Shown here in pieces: positions 1 to 5,237 of a stretch of 20,228 nucleotides of DNA. Each line of letters opens with the position of its first letter. Position 1 is the stretch's first letter. The stretch lies in the IMG/VR virus record IMGVR_UViG_3300038825_000003, positions 1 to 20,228 of that record. One strand, written 5' to 3'. Both the position numbers and the translations under genes were made by a program. Under the pieces are notes generated by a model, which worked only from the letters and a program-made list of their open reading frames with translations, searched no databases and was not told where the DNA came from. The stretch comes from a virus.

Positions 1-509
1 TGTTTAAAAGCGAATATTCAACGCTTGGTGACGTTCTGACTGCGCTGGATGTGCTGCCCGAATACGGGCTGTCATTCGCGCAATATTTCCAAGATGGTGC
101 GCTGGTGACGACTGTGGTGCATTTGGAAACCGGCGAAAAGATAAGCAGCTTTTTGCAGATCAGCCCAGAAAAAGACACGCCACAATCATTCATTAGCTGC
201 GTGACATATTTCCGCAGGGCAAGTTTGTTGACGATGTTCGGATTGAATAGCAATGACGATGATGGTAATCTCGCAAGTGGTTCTGGCGCGTTTCCCTCCC
301 GTTCGCAGCCTAAACCAAAGAGGCCAGTCGCTGCATCCACTCCGGCGGCTGGCCTCGCCTCCAACGATGTTTTAGCTGAAAAATTAGATGCGTGTAAAAG
401 CGTGCGTGATGTCAACGCGCTTTACACTGCGCTGTATGGTGCCAGCGGCATAAAAGCACCAGACGATCAAATTGCAATGTTTAGCAAACGGAAAGAGGAA
501 CTAGCCTAA
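1..509 (+). CDS. erf: ERF-family single-strand annealing recombinase, 5'-truncated by the window edge
   Basis: The reading frame is open from the left edge (first whole codon at 3) to TAA at 507-509, so the 168 residues visible are the C-terminal part and the true start lies outside the window. The fragment opens with Y-STLGDVLTALDVLPEYGLSFAQ, then a TTVVHLETGEKISS strand, then TYFRRASLLTMFGLNSNDDDGN. This matches the ERF superfamily of single-strand annealing proteins ('Y.tl.dvl.a....e.Gls..Q', 'H..tGe', 'tYarRy.l....g....DDDGn'). These proteins bind ssDNA and anneal homologous strands in phage recombination and genome circularisation or repair. After DDDGN comes a Pro/Ser/Lys-rich linker, then a short helical C-terminal segment. 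The stop overlaps the next start (TAATG), suggesting translational coupling. Family assignment is firm; the missing N-terminus cannot be judged. Confidence 0.88.
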   Translation, partial: FKSEYSTLGDVLTALDVLPEYGLSFAQYFQDGALVTTVVHLETGEKISSFLQISPEKDTPQSFISCVTYFRRASLLTMFGLNSNDDDGNLASGSGAFPSRSQPKPKRPVAASTPAAGLASNDVLAEKLDACKSVRDVNALYTALYGASGIKAPDDQIAMFSKRKEELA

Positions 510-760
510 TGACTGAGTATGATAACACCAATCGCGGCGCGATTTTCAAGAACAACGATAAGACCGCCGAAAATCAGCCAGACTACACTGGCAAGATCAA
601 CGTGGATGGCGTTGAAAAGCGGATTGCGTTGTGGATACGCGAAAGCGCGGCTGGCAATAAATATATGTCGGCTGCAATAAGCGATCCGATGCCACCCAAA
701 GAACAAGACGCGCCAAGGGCAGAACAGATGCAGCCTTTAGCAGATGCGATCCCGTTCTAA
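509..760 (+). CDS. Small conserved phage protein of the 'YDNTNRGAIFKN' type, function unknown
   Basis: This 83-residue protein starts at an ATG overlapping the ERF stop (TAATG). Its N-terminal block EYDNTNRGAIFKNNDK, followed by PDYTGKINVDGVEKRIALWI and NKYMSAAI, is a pattern I recognise from many small phage and plasmid proteins that sit beside recombination or ssDNA-binding genes. Strand-rich short segments suggest a small beta-barrel, and the C-terminus is Pro/Glu-rich and probably disordered. Its coupling to an annealing protein makes a role in DNA recombination or replication plausible, but that is inference. No catalytic motif is visible. Confidence 0.75.
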   Translation: MTEYDNTNRGAIFKNNDKTAENQPDYTGKINVDGVEKRIALWIRESAAGNKYMSAAISDPMPPKEQDAPRAEQMQPLADAIPF

Positions 761-977
761 GAAAAAACCAACCTATGCACCGGCCTCAAATGCACAAGGT
801 CGGTGCGTATGGTGCAACAAGACCCTGCGCTTCAGCGATCCCGATTGGGTTGTGGATGGCGCAAAACAAATTCTGCATCTTGGATGCTTTAGGGAAAGAT
901 TGGATATTTTAAATGCAAATCGAAAAGAACGTGCCGATCCCACCAGCGGGTCGCAGCAAAATCGAAATCATCAATGA
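744..977 (+). CDS. Putative small zinc-binding protein (CxxC...HxxC)
   Basis: This 77-residue ORF begins with ATG inside the preceding gene (17-base overlap). A very basic N-terminus (RSRSKKK) precedes C21-V-W-C24 and H45-L-G-C48, a spacing typical of small treble-clef or LIM-like zinc ribbons. The paired CxxC/HxxC pattern is the main evidence that this is a real gene. The last ~20 codons overlap the next gene in another frame and are rich in N, Q, R and S, so the folded part probably ends near residue 58. No clear Shine-Dalgarno sequence precedes the ATG, consistent with coupling to the upstream gene. It could bind DNA or protein; no specific function can be assigned. Confidence 0.6.
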   Translation: MRSRSKKKPTYAPASNAQGRCVWCNKTLRFSDPDWVVDGAKQILHLGCFRERLDILNANRKERADPTSGSQQNRNHQ

Positions 978-1119
978 TATGGAAATTGGTGATAGCGTGC
1001 TTTGCGAAACATATGAACAGGCAATGTCATTGCGTGACGCTTTGCGTTATCGCGGCCTAAAATACACCACCCGCAAAATGGATGACGCTGGCGGGTGGCG
1101 GGTATGGCGGCTGGAATAG
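913..1119 (+). CDS. Conserved 68-residue phage protein, function unknown
   Basis: The ORF starts with ATG 65 bases before the end of the upstream zinc-binding ORF and ends at TAG 1117-1119. The layout 'IEKNVPIPPAGR' - 'MEIGDSVLC' - 'ALRYRGLKYTTRKM' - 'GGWRVWRLE' is one I recognise from many small phage proteins near replication and recombination genes: a lead peptide, a GDS turn, a helix over A..R, then a K(F/Y)TTRK strand and a C-terminal R(V/I)WR strand. It looks like a compact alpha/beta fold, possibly nucleic-acid binding, but no function is established to my knowledge. It is the last gene of the rightward cluster; only five bases separate its stop from the stop of the converging late operon. 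Confidence 0.75.
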   Translation: MQIEKNVPIPPAGRSKIEIINDMEIGDSVLCETYEQAMSLRDALRYRGLKYTTRKMDDAGGWRVWRLE

Positions 1120-1124
1120 CCGCC
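1106..1124. terminator. GC-rich hairpin at the convergent gene ends
   Basis: GGCGGCT (1106-1112) and AGCCGCC (1118-1124) form a perfect 7-bp stem with a 5-base loop, GGAAT. It covers the last codons and stop of the + strand gene and abuts the stop of the - strand holin at 1125. On the + strand it is followed by TTACTTCTT, a pyrimidine-rich but imperfect U tract; on the - strand no U tract follows. It is best read as a rightward, possibly bidirectional, terminator or transcript-end stabiliser between converging early and late transcripts. Strength is uncertain because the U tract is poor. Confidence 0.5.
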
Positions 1125-1511
1125 TTACTTCTTGCCGAAAAACTTGCTTGCTGAACGCATACCAAAGCTGGCGGCAACGATAGTGCCAAGCGTATATTGA
1201 TAATATTGCGGCATCGCCTCAAGTGCAGAAAATCCATCAGCAACGACAGCCCTGCCCCAATCACCGCAAAACGCCAAGATCAACGGTATGCTGAACAGAA
1301 TGGTCAACCATTCATCTTTCCAGCTTGTTGATGTGGCATCAGCCATCTTTAAATCCCAGTCTATTTCGCCTGTGGCTTGCTTCTGGGCAACAATAGCCGC
1401 TGCTTTAGCTTGTGCGACCTTTGTTTCTGCCGCTGCCTTGCTGGTTTCAACTTTGCCTTCAAGCCACGTTGACGCAAGATTTGCCAGCGGTGATATCAAT
1501 AAATTAAGCAT
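1125..1511 (-). CDS. Holin, HP1/superfamily II-like
   Basis: This 128-residue protein has an alanine/lysine-rich amphipathic N-terminal helix (about 15-45, likely coiled coil), then STSWKDEWLTILFSIPLILAF, a first membrane segment (about 66-82), and a second at about 105-120 (YQYTLGTIVAASFGM) with a basic tail ending FFGKK. The 'SWKDEW...L.SIPLI..F' and 'P.YYQYTL...AASFG.R' blocks match the HP1-type phage holin family as I know it. Holins form inner-membrane lesions that release a cytoplasmic endolysin. The gene overlaps the lysozyme stop by 8 bases and is the last gene of the late operon, so holin and lysozyme are co-expressed. It is the second holin-like gene in this cassette. Confidence 0.82.
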   Translation of the reverse strand: MLNLLISPLANLASTWLEGKVETSKAAAETKVAQAKAAAIVAQKQATGEIDWDLKMADATSTSWKDEWLTILFSIPLILAFCGDWGRAVVADGFSALEAMPQYYQYTLGTIVAASFGMRSASKFFGKK

Positions 1512-1953
1512 CTGATAAAGCCCTCATCCGATCAATTAACCGGCCAGCGCGATTTGGCACTTGCCTTGCCCATTTACTGTCGGCCATCTGCGTTGCAGCT
1601 TCGTCATAGTCATAATTAGCTATGGCTGCACGACACTTGAGGAAGCGACCCAGCCGACTGCGACCCAAGTTGAACGCCATATTCGCCAAGATTAGCTGAC
1701 ATTCTTCCGGCAGATCATCCCAATTATCGAATAAAGATCGGCAATCTTCGACAGTGACCGCAATATCAAGCGCAAATAATTGGCGACAGCGTTCCGGTGT
1801 AATCTGCGTGCCGACAGGTCTGCCGTGTTCCGCATCAGCTTCACGGATCAAATGCCCGATGCCGACAGTGGGCAAGCCCAAATGATCCAAATAAACATCT
1901 AGCCGCACGCCCTCATCGCTGGCTATTTCTTCGCGTAATTGATCCATATTCAT
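1504..1953 (-). CDS. Endolysin, T4-type lysozyme (GH24 muramidase)
   Basis: This 149-residue protein cleaves the MurNAc-GlcNAc beta-1,4 bond of peptidoglycan. The T4 lysozyme catalytic triad aligns with E14 (SDEGVRLDVY), D23 (LDHLG) and T29 (PTVGIGH), with spacing E-8-D-5-T as in T4 lysozyme. The C-terminal helical lobe is present (ANMAFNLG, KWARQVPNRAGRLIDRMR). No signal peptide or signal-anchor is visible, so export should depend on a holin. The start overlaps the upstream nuclease stop by 4 bases; M3 is an alternative start. Length and domain layout are complete. Confidence 0.93.
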   Translation of the reverse strand: MNMDQLREEIASDEGVRLDVYLDHLGLPTVGIGHLIREADAEHGRPVGTQITPERCRQLFALDIAVTVEDCRSLFDNWDDLPEECQLILANMAFNLGRSRLGRFLKCRAAIANYDYDEAATQMADSKWARQVPNRAGRLIDRMRALSDA

Positions 1954-2375
1954 CTTCTCATCTCCAAAACAACAGCCAGCGTTTTATCCCAGCTTTCACG
2001 TTCCGCATCTTCTGTGAAGCGCGTTGGCGACAAGCGCATACTGTATTGCCGTACTGACGTAACCGGCAAGAACAAGCACCGTCTGGCATCGGGTGAAACA
2101 AGGCACAAAACATCATAATCTTCTTTCTTTGGCAAATGTTTCGTTTTGCAGCCGTGACCAAGCTGGAAATGGTGACGCGCAGATCGACCATCTTTATTAC
2201 CCAATAGACTAGCAGTCTTGACTTGTATGCGTAAAAAAGTCTGGTCAAGGAATGCCAGCGCATCAATTTTATCCATTGGGCAATGCGTTGCTTTCCAGCC
2301 CATAGACAATATCGCAGACAAAGCAATGTGTTCCCCCATCAATCCCGTTGCAGTTGCACTAAGTGACAATGACAC
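1950..2375 (-). CDS. PD-(D/E)XK-like endonuclease domain protein
   Basis: This is a 141-residue protein with a GTG start overlapping the upstream stop; an ATG at codon 13 is an alternative. The order is a helix with G-x-x-G-E15-H-I-A, a strand with K-I-D38-A-L-A, then R-I-Q51-V-K53-T-A, and later a D-Y-D-V-L-C-L-V strand followed by LFLPV. This is the E...D...(E/Q)xK core of PD-(D/E)XK nucleases, most like small endonuclease or Holliday-junction-resolvase-like families that use QVK. Expected activity is metal-dependent DNA cleavage, cytoplasmic. It lies inside the lysis cassette, between the coiled-coil membrane protein and lysozyme, with overlaps on both sides, so it is a late gene. Substrate is unknown; host DNA degradation or branched-DNA trimming before packaging are possibilities. 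Confidence 0.62.
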   Translation of the reverse strand: MSLSLSATATGLMGEHIALSAILSMGWKATHCPMDKIDALAFLDQTFLRIQVKTASLLGNKDGRSARHHFQLGHGCKTKHLPKKEDYDVLCLVSPDARRCLFLPVTSVRQYSMRLSPTRFTEDAERESWDKTLAVVLEMRR

Positions 2376-2856
2376 CAGCCGTTGCTGTTAATACGCCGAT
2401 AAACAGCCCAATGATAACCACAACCAACCCAACAACAATAGCCCCAACTTTGAAGTTTTCTATCATCTCTTGGTGCCGTTCGCGTTCTATCTTGCGCTGC
2501 GCCGCACGCGCTTCTTTGGCTTGCTGGATACGCTTTTGCCGTTCTGCCAATATCGCAGCCCAAGTGCCGTGACCAAAACGAAAGTCAACCATTCGCGCAA
2601 CTTCGGCAACCTGTTCCGCTGCCAGCCTTGCGTCAATCATTTCTTTTGCGACCGACTGCACGCCAAACTGGTCAGCCAGACCCATACCGGTCTTTTTGTT
2701 GCTGGCTTCTTGAACTTGCTTTTGGCCGGTAAACATCGCATCAATCTGACCAGCTATTTGCCCGATATCTTGTGCGGTGGATATGTTGGATTTTATGAAA
2801 TCTACGCTGCTTTTAAGAAGCGCGATACCCGTCAGCGCGGTCGAAATTGGTTCCAT
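2359..2856 (-). CDS. Tail-anchored coiled-coil membrane protein in the lysis cassette
   Basis: This 165-residue protein begins MEPISTALTGIALLKSSVDF, then has a charged helical middle with strong coiled-coil character at about 100-135 (many A, E, K, Q, R), then a single hydrophobic segment at about 136-160 (VGAIVVGLVVVIIGLFIGVL). The pattern of 'MDPI.A...' start, helical body and C-terminal membrane anchor is one I recognise from marine phage lysis regions. Function is not established. A spanin-like or holin-modulating role is possible, but its orientation (C-terminal anchor) differs from a classic N-anchored i-spanin such as lambda Rz. It overlaps the upstream exported-protein gene by 44 bases and the nuclease gene by 17. 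Confidence 0.72.
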   Translation of the reverse strand: MEPISTALTGIALLKSSVDFIKSNISTAQDIGQIAGQIDAMFTGQKQVQEASNKKTGMGLADQFGVQSVAKEMIDARLAAEQVAEVARMVDFRFGHGTWAAILAERQKRIQQAKEARAAQRKIERERHQEMIENFKVGAIVVGLVVVIIGLFIGVLTATAGVIVT

Positions 2857-3052
2857 TGGTAAGCTGCCCCTTTTTTAAAGGCTGACACCGCCACTTCATC
2901 GGCATCAAGTTAGCAATGCTCCCAATGTCCTTTGCCATAATCATAGCGCGGGATCGGCAAGCTTCCCGCGTTTCACTGTAAATAAATGAGTGGTATTCTG
3001 TGCAATCAGTCGGTGCGCCTATTACGCAAGCCAAAACGATTGCTTTAAACAT
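2813..3052 (-). CDS. Small exported cysteine-containing protein of unknown function
   Basis: This 79-residue protein starts M-F-K followed by a short hydrophobic stretch (AIVLACVIGAP), then T-D-C-T-E-Y-H-S-F and E-A-C-R-S-R-A. The 'hydrophobic N-terminus, (D/E)C(T/V)E(F/Y)H, E.C..RA' pattern is common in small phage proteins next to holins. The three cysteines after residue 15 (17, 32, 55) suggest a periplasmic, disulfide-bonded product; C9 lies in the hydrophobic stretch. A lipobox reading (V-L-A-C9) is weak because the preceding segment is too short. The start overlaps the holin stop by 8 bases, and the 3' end overlaps the coiled-coil gene by 44 bases. Position would fit an outer-membrane-facing lysis partner, but that is inference. 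Confidence 0.62.
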   Translation of the reverse strand: MFKAIVLACVIGAPTDCTEYHSFIYSETREACRSRAMIMAKDIGSIANLMPMKWRCQPLKKGQLTNGTNFDRADGYRAS

Positions 3053-3218
3053 CGTCTTTGCGACCAGTTAAAAACTTAACGGTGTCGGTTTCCCAAATAC
3101 GGATCAGCACCCAAATGCCGGTGAACAAAGCGACAATATCTGGAAACATACCAACCCACGCAGCAAATGTGCCTGTGCCAGCAACAACGTCAATGATCAC
3201 TTTGTTTTCTTCGTTCAT
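3045..3218 (-). CDS. Small class II-like holin (57 residues)
   Basis: This short gene runs from ATG (3216-3218) to TAA (3045-3047). An AGGTGA Shine-Dalgarno sequence lies 3-5 bases before the ATG and overlaps the upstream gene's stop. The protein has a charged N-terminus (MNEENK), one long hydrophobic stretch at about residues 11-41 (FAAWVGMFPDIVALFTGIWV), then I-R-I-W-E-T-D-T-V and a basic tail. 'MFP.I.ALF...W.LIRI.ETDTV' is characteristic of the small holins of T7-like and marine phages. It opens the lysis cassette directly after the tail-accessory genes. With a second, unrelated holin at 1125-1511 the cassette may encode a holin/antiholin pair. Confidence 0.82.
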   Translation of the reverse strand: MNEENKVIIDVVAGTGTFAAWVGMFPDIVALFTGIWVLIRIWETDTVKFLTGRKDDV

Positions 3219-3225
3219 AGATCAC

Positions 3226-3585
3226 CTATGCGTAGGGGCTGTCACCGCAGCAAGAAGGCCAAGCTGCTTTCAGTTCTGCAATGCTGGTTGCGCTGTCACC
3301 GGCAGTCGGTGCGTCACGCAAGGCTTGTTTATCAGCCACAATTTGCGTTGTGCTTGCGCCGGTTTCTTGCGCTTTCATAAAGTCAGTATCAAGCGCGGCC
3401 AATAACGGCGTGCGTGCTTCCCGAACCTTATCAGCAAAGATCGCTTTCGCAGCGTCCAAATCTTCGGTGATCACAGAACCATTTAACACCCAAGCACCAC
3501 GAAAATCGCGGTTTGCCGGTACTGTGGCAGTGCTTGCGTCTATCTGGTTGCCATCGCGGTCAACGATATAAGTTGCAACAGTCAT
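3226..3585 (-). CDS. Tail-accessory protein with a fibre-assembly/XkdW-like C-terminal helix pair
   Basis: This 119-residue protein has an N-terminal strand-rich part (TYIVDRDGNQIDAS...FRGAWVLNGSVI) followed by a helical hairpin: AKAIFADKVREARTPLLAALD, then FMKAQETGAS, then KQALRDAPT. The 'R..R.p.LA.LD.DFMKA.E.G......I...KQ.LRD.p' arrangement is common at the ends of phage tail-fibre or tail-accessory proteins, including XkdW-like ones. 'FRGAWVLNGSVI' resembles the F-R-x-A-W motif of the neighbouring 158-residue protein. It lies between the fibre genes and the holin, so it probably helps fibre assembly or is a minor tail component. Exact role unknown. Confidence 0.68.
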   Translation of the reverse strand: MTVATYIVDRDGNQIDASTATVPANRDFRGAWVLNGSVITEDLDAAKAIFADKVREARTPLLAALDTDFMKAQETGASTTQIVADKQALRDAPTAGDSATSIAELKAAWPSCCGDSPYA

Positions 3586-3594
3586 AATTATCCC

Positions 3595-4071
3595 CTATGC
3601 GGCTATTTTCTCAGTGGTTAAATCGTCTTTAATTTTCCAAGCATTGCGCCATTCGCGGGTGCTTGGCAATTGATCCTTGTGGCATATTACCATCTTCGGC
3701 TTGTTGCCGCTATCCCAAGTCTGCCAGATGTGCCGTGGCAAGTCTTTCATTATCAGATATTCGATGCACTGTTCCATTGTGCCAGCTTCGATTGGCTGTG
3801 TTTCGTGCAGCAAATAACCGCGCGTGTGCCGTTTAAAGTCTGGCTTGGCCTCATCATCAGCTAATTCCCAATAAACTTCAACCGGTGGCAATATGCCCCC
3901 CGCCAGAAAAGCCGCACAAAAGTTCGGGTCTGGAACCAGCACCTTGGCACATCCATCAACGTCATTTTCATAAACTACCCGAAAATCAGATTGCACCGGA
4001 TCAAGATGCTTTTTTGCCCAGCATAGGCGGTCAAACAGGTGGGTGCCTTTGAAATTTGGTGTCTGGGTCAT
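3595..4071 (-). CDS. Conserved phage protein of the tail-fibre/lysis boundary, function unknown
   Basis: This 158-residue protein starts at an ATG overlapping the stop of the upstream fibre paralogue (TGATG), with that gene's GGAG as ribosome-binding site. The middle has 'DPNFCAAFLAGGILPPVEVYWEL'-type sequence, and the C-terminal half has MEQCIEYLIMKDLPRHIWQT, then NKPKMVICHKDQLPSTREWR and NAWKI. That C-terminal block is familiar from marine phage genomes as a conserved unknown next to fibre genes ('eAieYLi.KDiP..vW', 'p..R.fRNAW.'). No enzyme motif, signal peptide or membrane segment is seen. A fibre-assembly or tail-accessory role is inferred only from position. Confidence 0.7.
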   Translation of the reverse strand: MTQTPNFKGTHLFDRLCWAKKHLDPVQSDFRVVYENDVDGCAKVLVPDPNFCAAFLAGGILPPVEVYWELADDEAKPDFKRHTRGYLLHETQPIEAGTMEQCIEYLIMKDLPRHIWQTWDSGNKPKMVICHKDQLPSTREWRNAWKIKDDLTTEKIAA

Positions 4072-4457
4072 CAGGCGAGGTCTCCTAGAATTGAAGATCC
4101 CACAAACTGAACATCATAAAGGGTAGAGTTTACATATGTTATTGAATATCTAGCGGCACTTGTCGTAGGAGTGTATGAAAATCTGTTTTGAGAAATGTTT
4201 ATTAGGTTAGAACTGCCAGACCCCGCCATTCCGTTATGCGTGTAATTTACGTTTGCGAGTGATGCAACAAAAGTGGTGGTATAATCACCAGTTCCATTGT
4301 CTGTTAATCCACTTACATTGAGCGAATCTCGAGTTGCAATAGTGCCAGTACCATCAAAGTTTGCCCACGCCTTCGCACTACCATTTACAACGTAACTTGT
4401 ATCAAGTGACCCTGCGGTGCTGTGTTGAATCTGGTCTGCTATAATTTTTCCAGCCAT
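4071..4457 (-). CDS. Short tail-fibre/adhesin-type protein, paralogue 3
   Basis: I place the start at ATG 4455-4457, just after the upstream stop, because MAGKIIADQI aligns with the N-termini of the two paralogues and GGAG lies ahead of it; an earlier in-frame ATG at 4505 would run 16 codons into the upstream gene. The 128-residue product contains NGSAKAWANFDGTGTIATRD, SLNVSGLTDNGTGDYTTTF and NVNYTHNG, a repeat-like beta-rich motif found in small tail-fibre proteins of marine phages. It is a likely distal fibre or receptor-contact protein. It shares the C-terminal GDLA with the two upstream genes, and that codon block carries the ribosome-binding site of the next gene. Confidence 0.75.
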   Translation of the reverse strand: MAGKIIADQIQHSTAGSLDTSYVVNGSAKAWANFDGTGTIATRDSLNVSGLTDNGTGDYTTTFVASLANVNYTHNGMAGSGSSNLINISQNRFSYTPTTSAARYSITYVNSTLYDVQFVGSSILGDLA

Positions 4458-4458
4458 T

Positions 4459-4839
4459 TTATGCAAGGTCTCCTTGACAAACTGTTCTGATACTAGCGTC
4501 CACATATGAAGAACCGGTATAATTTCTTGTAACCCAAGAAGATGTTGTTAAACCACTTGTCCACTGTTGGTTTTCATTATTGTCTACAGTAAAAGTAGGA
4601 ACAGTATTAGCGTCACTAAAGATATTAATTACGTTATGCGTTTGTATTCCAGTATTTGTGTCACCTAATGATGAGATGCCAAAGCTATTGTTTATTGTGG
4701 TTCCTGTACTGTTTGTGTTATTCCAAGCCTTCGCCAAACCCTGCTGCAACTGCATAGTCGCTGCACCGCCTTCAGAGGTCACTGTGATATCACCAGCGGA
4801 GGTCTTGCCGGTGAGCGTGTCTACTTTGATTTCAGACAT
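4459..4839 (-). CDS. Short tail-fibre/adhesin-type protein, paralogue 2
   Basis: This 126-residue protein starts at ATG overlapping the upstream TGA. The N-terminal MSEIKVDTLTG matches MGTLKVDTVVG of paralogue 1, followed by a TVTSEGG turn, then LAKAW at about residues 35-39 aligned with the AKAW of its neighbours. After that it diverges: NNTNSTGTTINNSFGISSLG replaces the 'FDGTGTIA' strand. Composition is rich in S, T, N and G with no long helices, typical of trimeric beta-structured fibre tips. It ends CQGDLA. It is the most diverged of the three, as expected for a receptor-binding segment. Confidence 0.72.
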   Translation of the reverse strand: MSEIKVDTLTGKTSAGDITVTSEGGAATMQLQQGLAKAWNNTNSTGTTINNSFGISSLGDTNTGIQTHNVINIFSDANTVPTFTVDNNENQQWTSGLTTSSWVTRNYTGSSYVDASIRTVCQGDLA

Positions 4840-5237
4840 CAGGCTAAGTCTCCAAAGATTTGAGTAGATATGCTATTCGCATCCGCTGAACTATTTATAG
4901 ATGCTGCGTTTGTAATCCAAAAGCCGCCCGAAGAAGAAGTAGAACGGGCGTGACTTCCAGCTATCTCTGTGCCAGTCAACAAGCCAAAGGTTGTTTCATC
5001 AATGATTGCAGCACCACCAAAAGAAAAATCAGCGTTGCTCATACTATTAATAAATGCGTACTTATAATTTCCTACTCCACTATCGACCAATGTGCTTGAG
5101 TTGAAGCTATCTGCAAATGCAATAGTTCCTGCACTTCCATCAAAAAAGTTCCACGCCTTTGCTGCACTCTGCTTCGTCAGCGTGACAGGACTTGTGCCAT
5201 CTGACCCAACGACTGTATCAACTTTTAAAGTTCCCAT
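4839..5237 (-). CDS. Short tail-fibre/adhesin-type protein, paralogue 1
   Basis: This 132-residue protein has the order MGTLKVDTVVG (N-cap), SPVTLTKQSAAKAWNFFDGS, AGTIAFADSFNSSTLVDSG, VGNYKYAFINSMSNADFSFG, then a variable Ser/Ala/Thr-rich half and the C-terminal FGDLA. 'AKAW..FDG..GTIA..DS.N.S.L.D.G.G.Y...F' aligns with paralogue 3 nearly position by position, which supports tandem duplication. No membrane or signal sequence is present, consistent with assembly into the tail in the cytoplasm. Stop TGA overlaps the next ATG. Confidence 0.75.
   Translation of the reverse strand: MGTLKVDTVVGSDGTSPVTLTKQSAAKAWNFFDGSAGTIAFADSFNSSTLVDSGVGNYKYAFINSMSNADFSFGGAAIIDETTFGLLTGTEIAGSHARSTSSSGGFWITNAASINSSADANSISTQIFGDLA

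Larger units (their letters stand above)
4071..5237 (-). repeat. Tandem array of three fibre paralogues with repeated gene-junction block
   Basis: Three adjacent genes share an N-terminal (K)(V/I)xDxxxG motif, an internal AKAW and a C-terminal GDLA. Each 3' end has GGA-GAC-(CT/TT)N-GC(C/A) followed by stop and ATG: blocks at 4837-4853, 4455-4473 and 4069-4085. In two of the three the stop and start overlap as TGATG. The block serves both as the last codons and as the ribosome-binding site for the next gene. Confidence 0.7.

Noticed and set aside
971-1264. 97-codon ORF on the - strand across the convergent junction
   Set aside because: It is antisense to the 68-residue gene and out of frame with the holin; composition is arbitrary and no motif is seen.
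1958-2326. 122-codon - strand ORF overlapping the nuclease in another frame
   Set aside because: Rich in C, R and W with no motif; the other frame carries the conserved E-D-QVK core.
2470-2862. 130-codon + strand ORF opposite the coiled-coil protein gene
   Set aside because: It is a mirror of a well-supported - strand gene, with unusual composition and no recognisable domain.
2837-2880. Lipoprotein signal (V-L-A-C) for the 79-residue exported protein, making it an Rz1-like o-spanin
   Set aside because: The candidate lipobox Cys is at residue 9, too early for a normal lipoprotein signal, and the hydrophobic stretch continues past it.
3058-3405. 115-codon + strand ORF opposite the small holin and the XkdW-like gene
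   Set aside because: The - strand genes have good ribosome-binding sites and family motifs; this ORF has neither.
4458-4505. Upstream extension of fibre paralogue 3 to an ATG at 4505
   Set aside because: It would run 16 codons into the upstream gene in another frame. MAGKIIADQI at 4457 aligns with the paralogues and has GGAG ahead of it.
4069-4853. CRISPR-like or direct-repeat array from the recurring GGAGAC...GATG blocks
   Set aside because: Only three short blocks, each ~380 bases apart and located at gene junctions; explained by paralogous gene ends and ribosome-binding sites.
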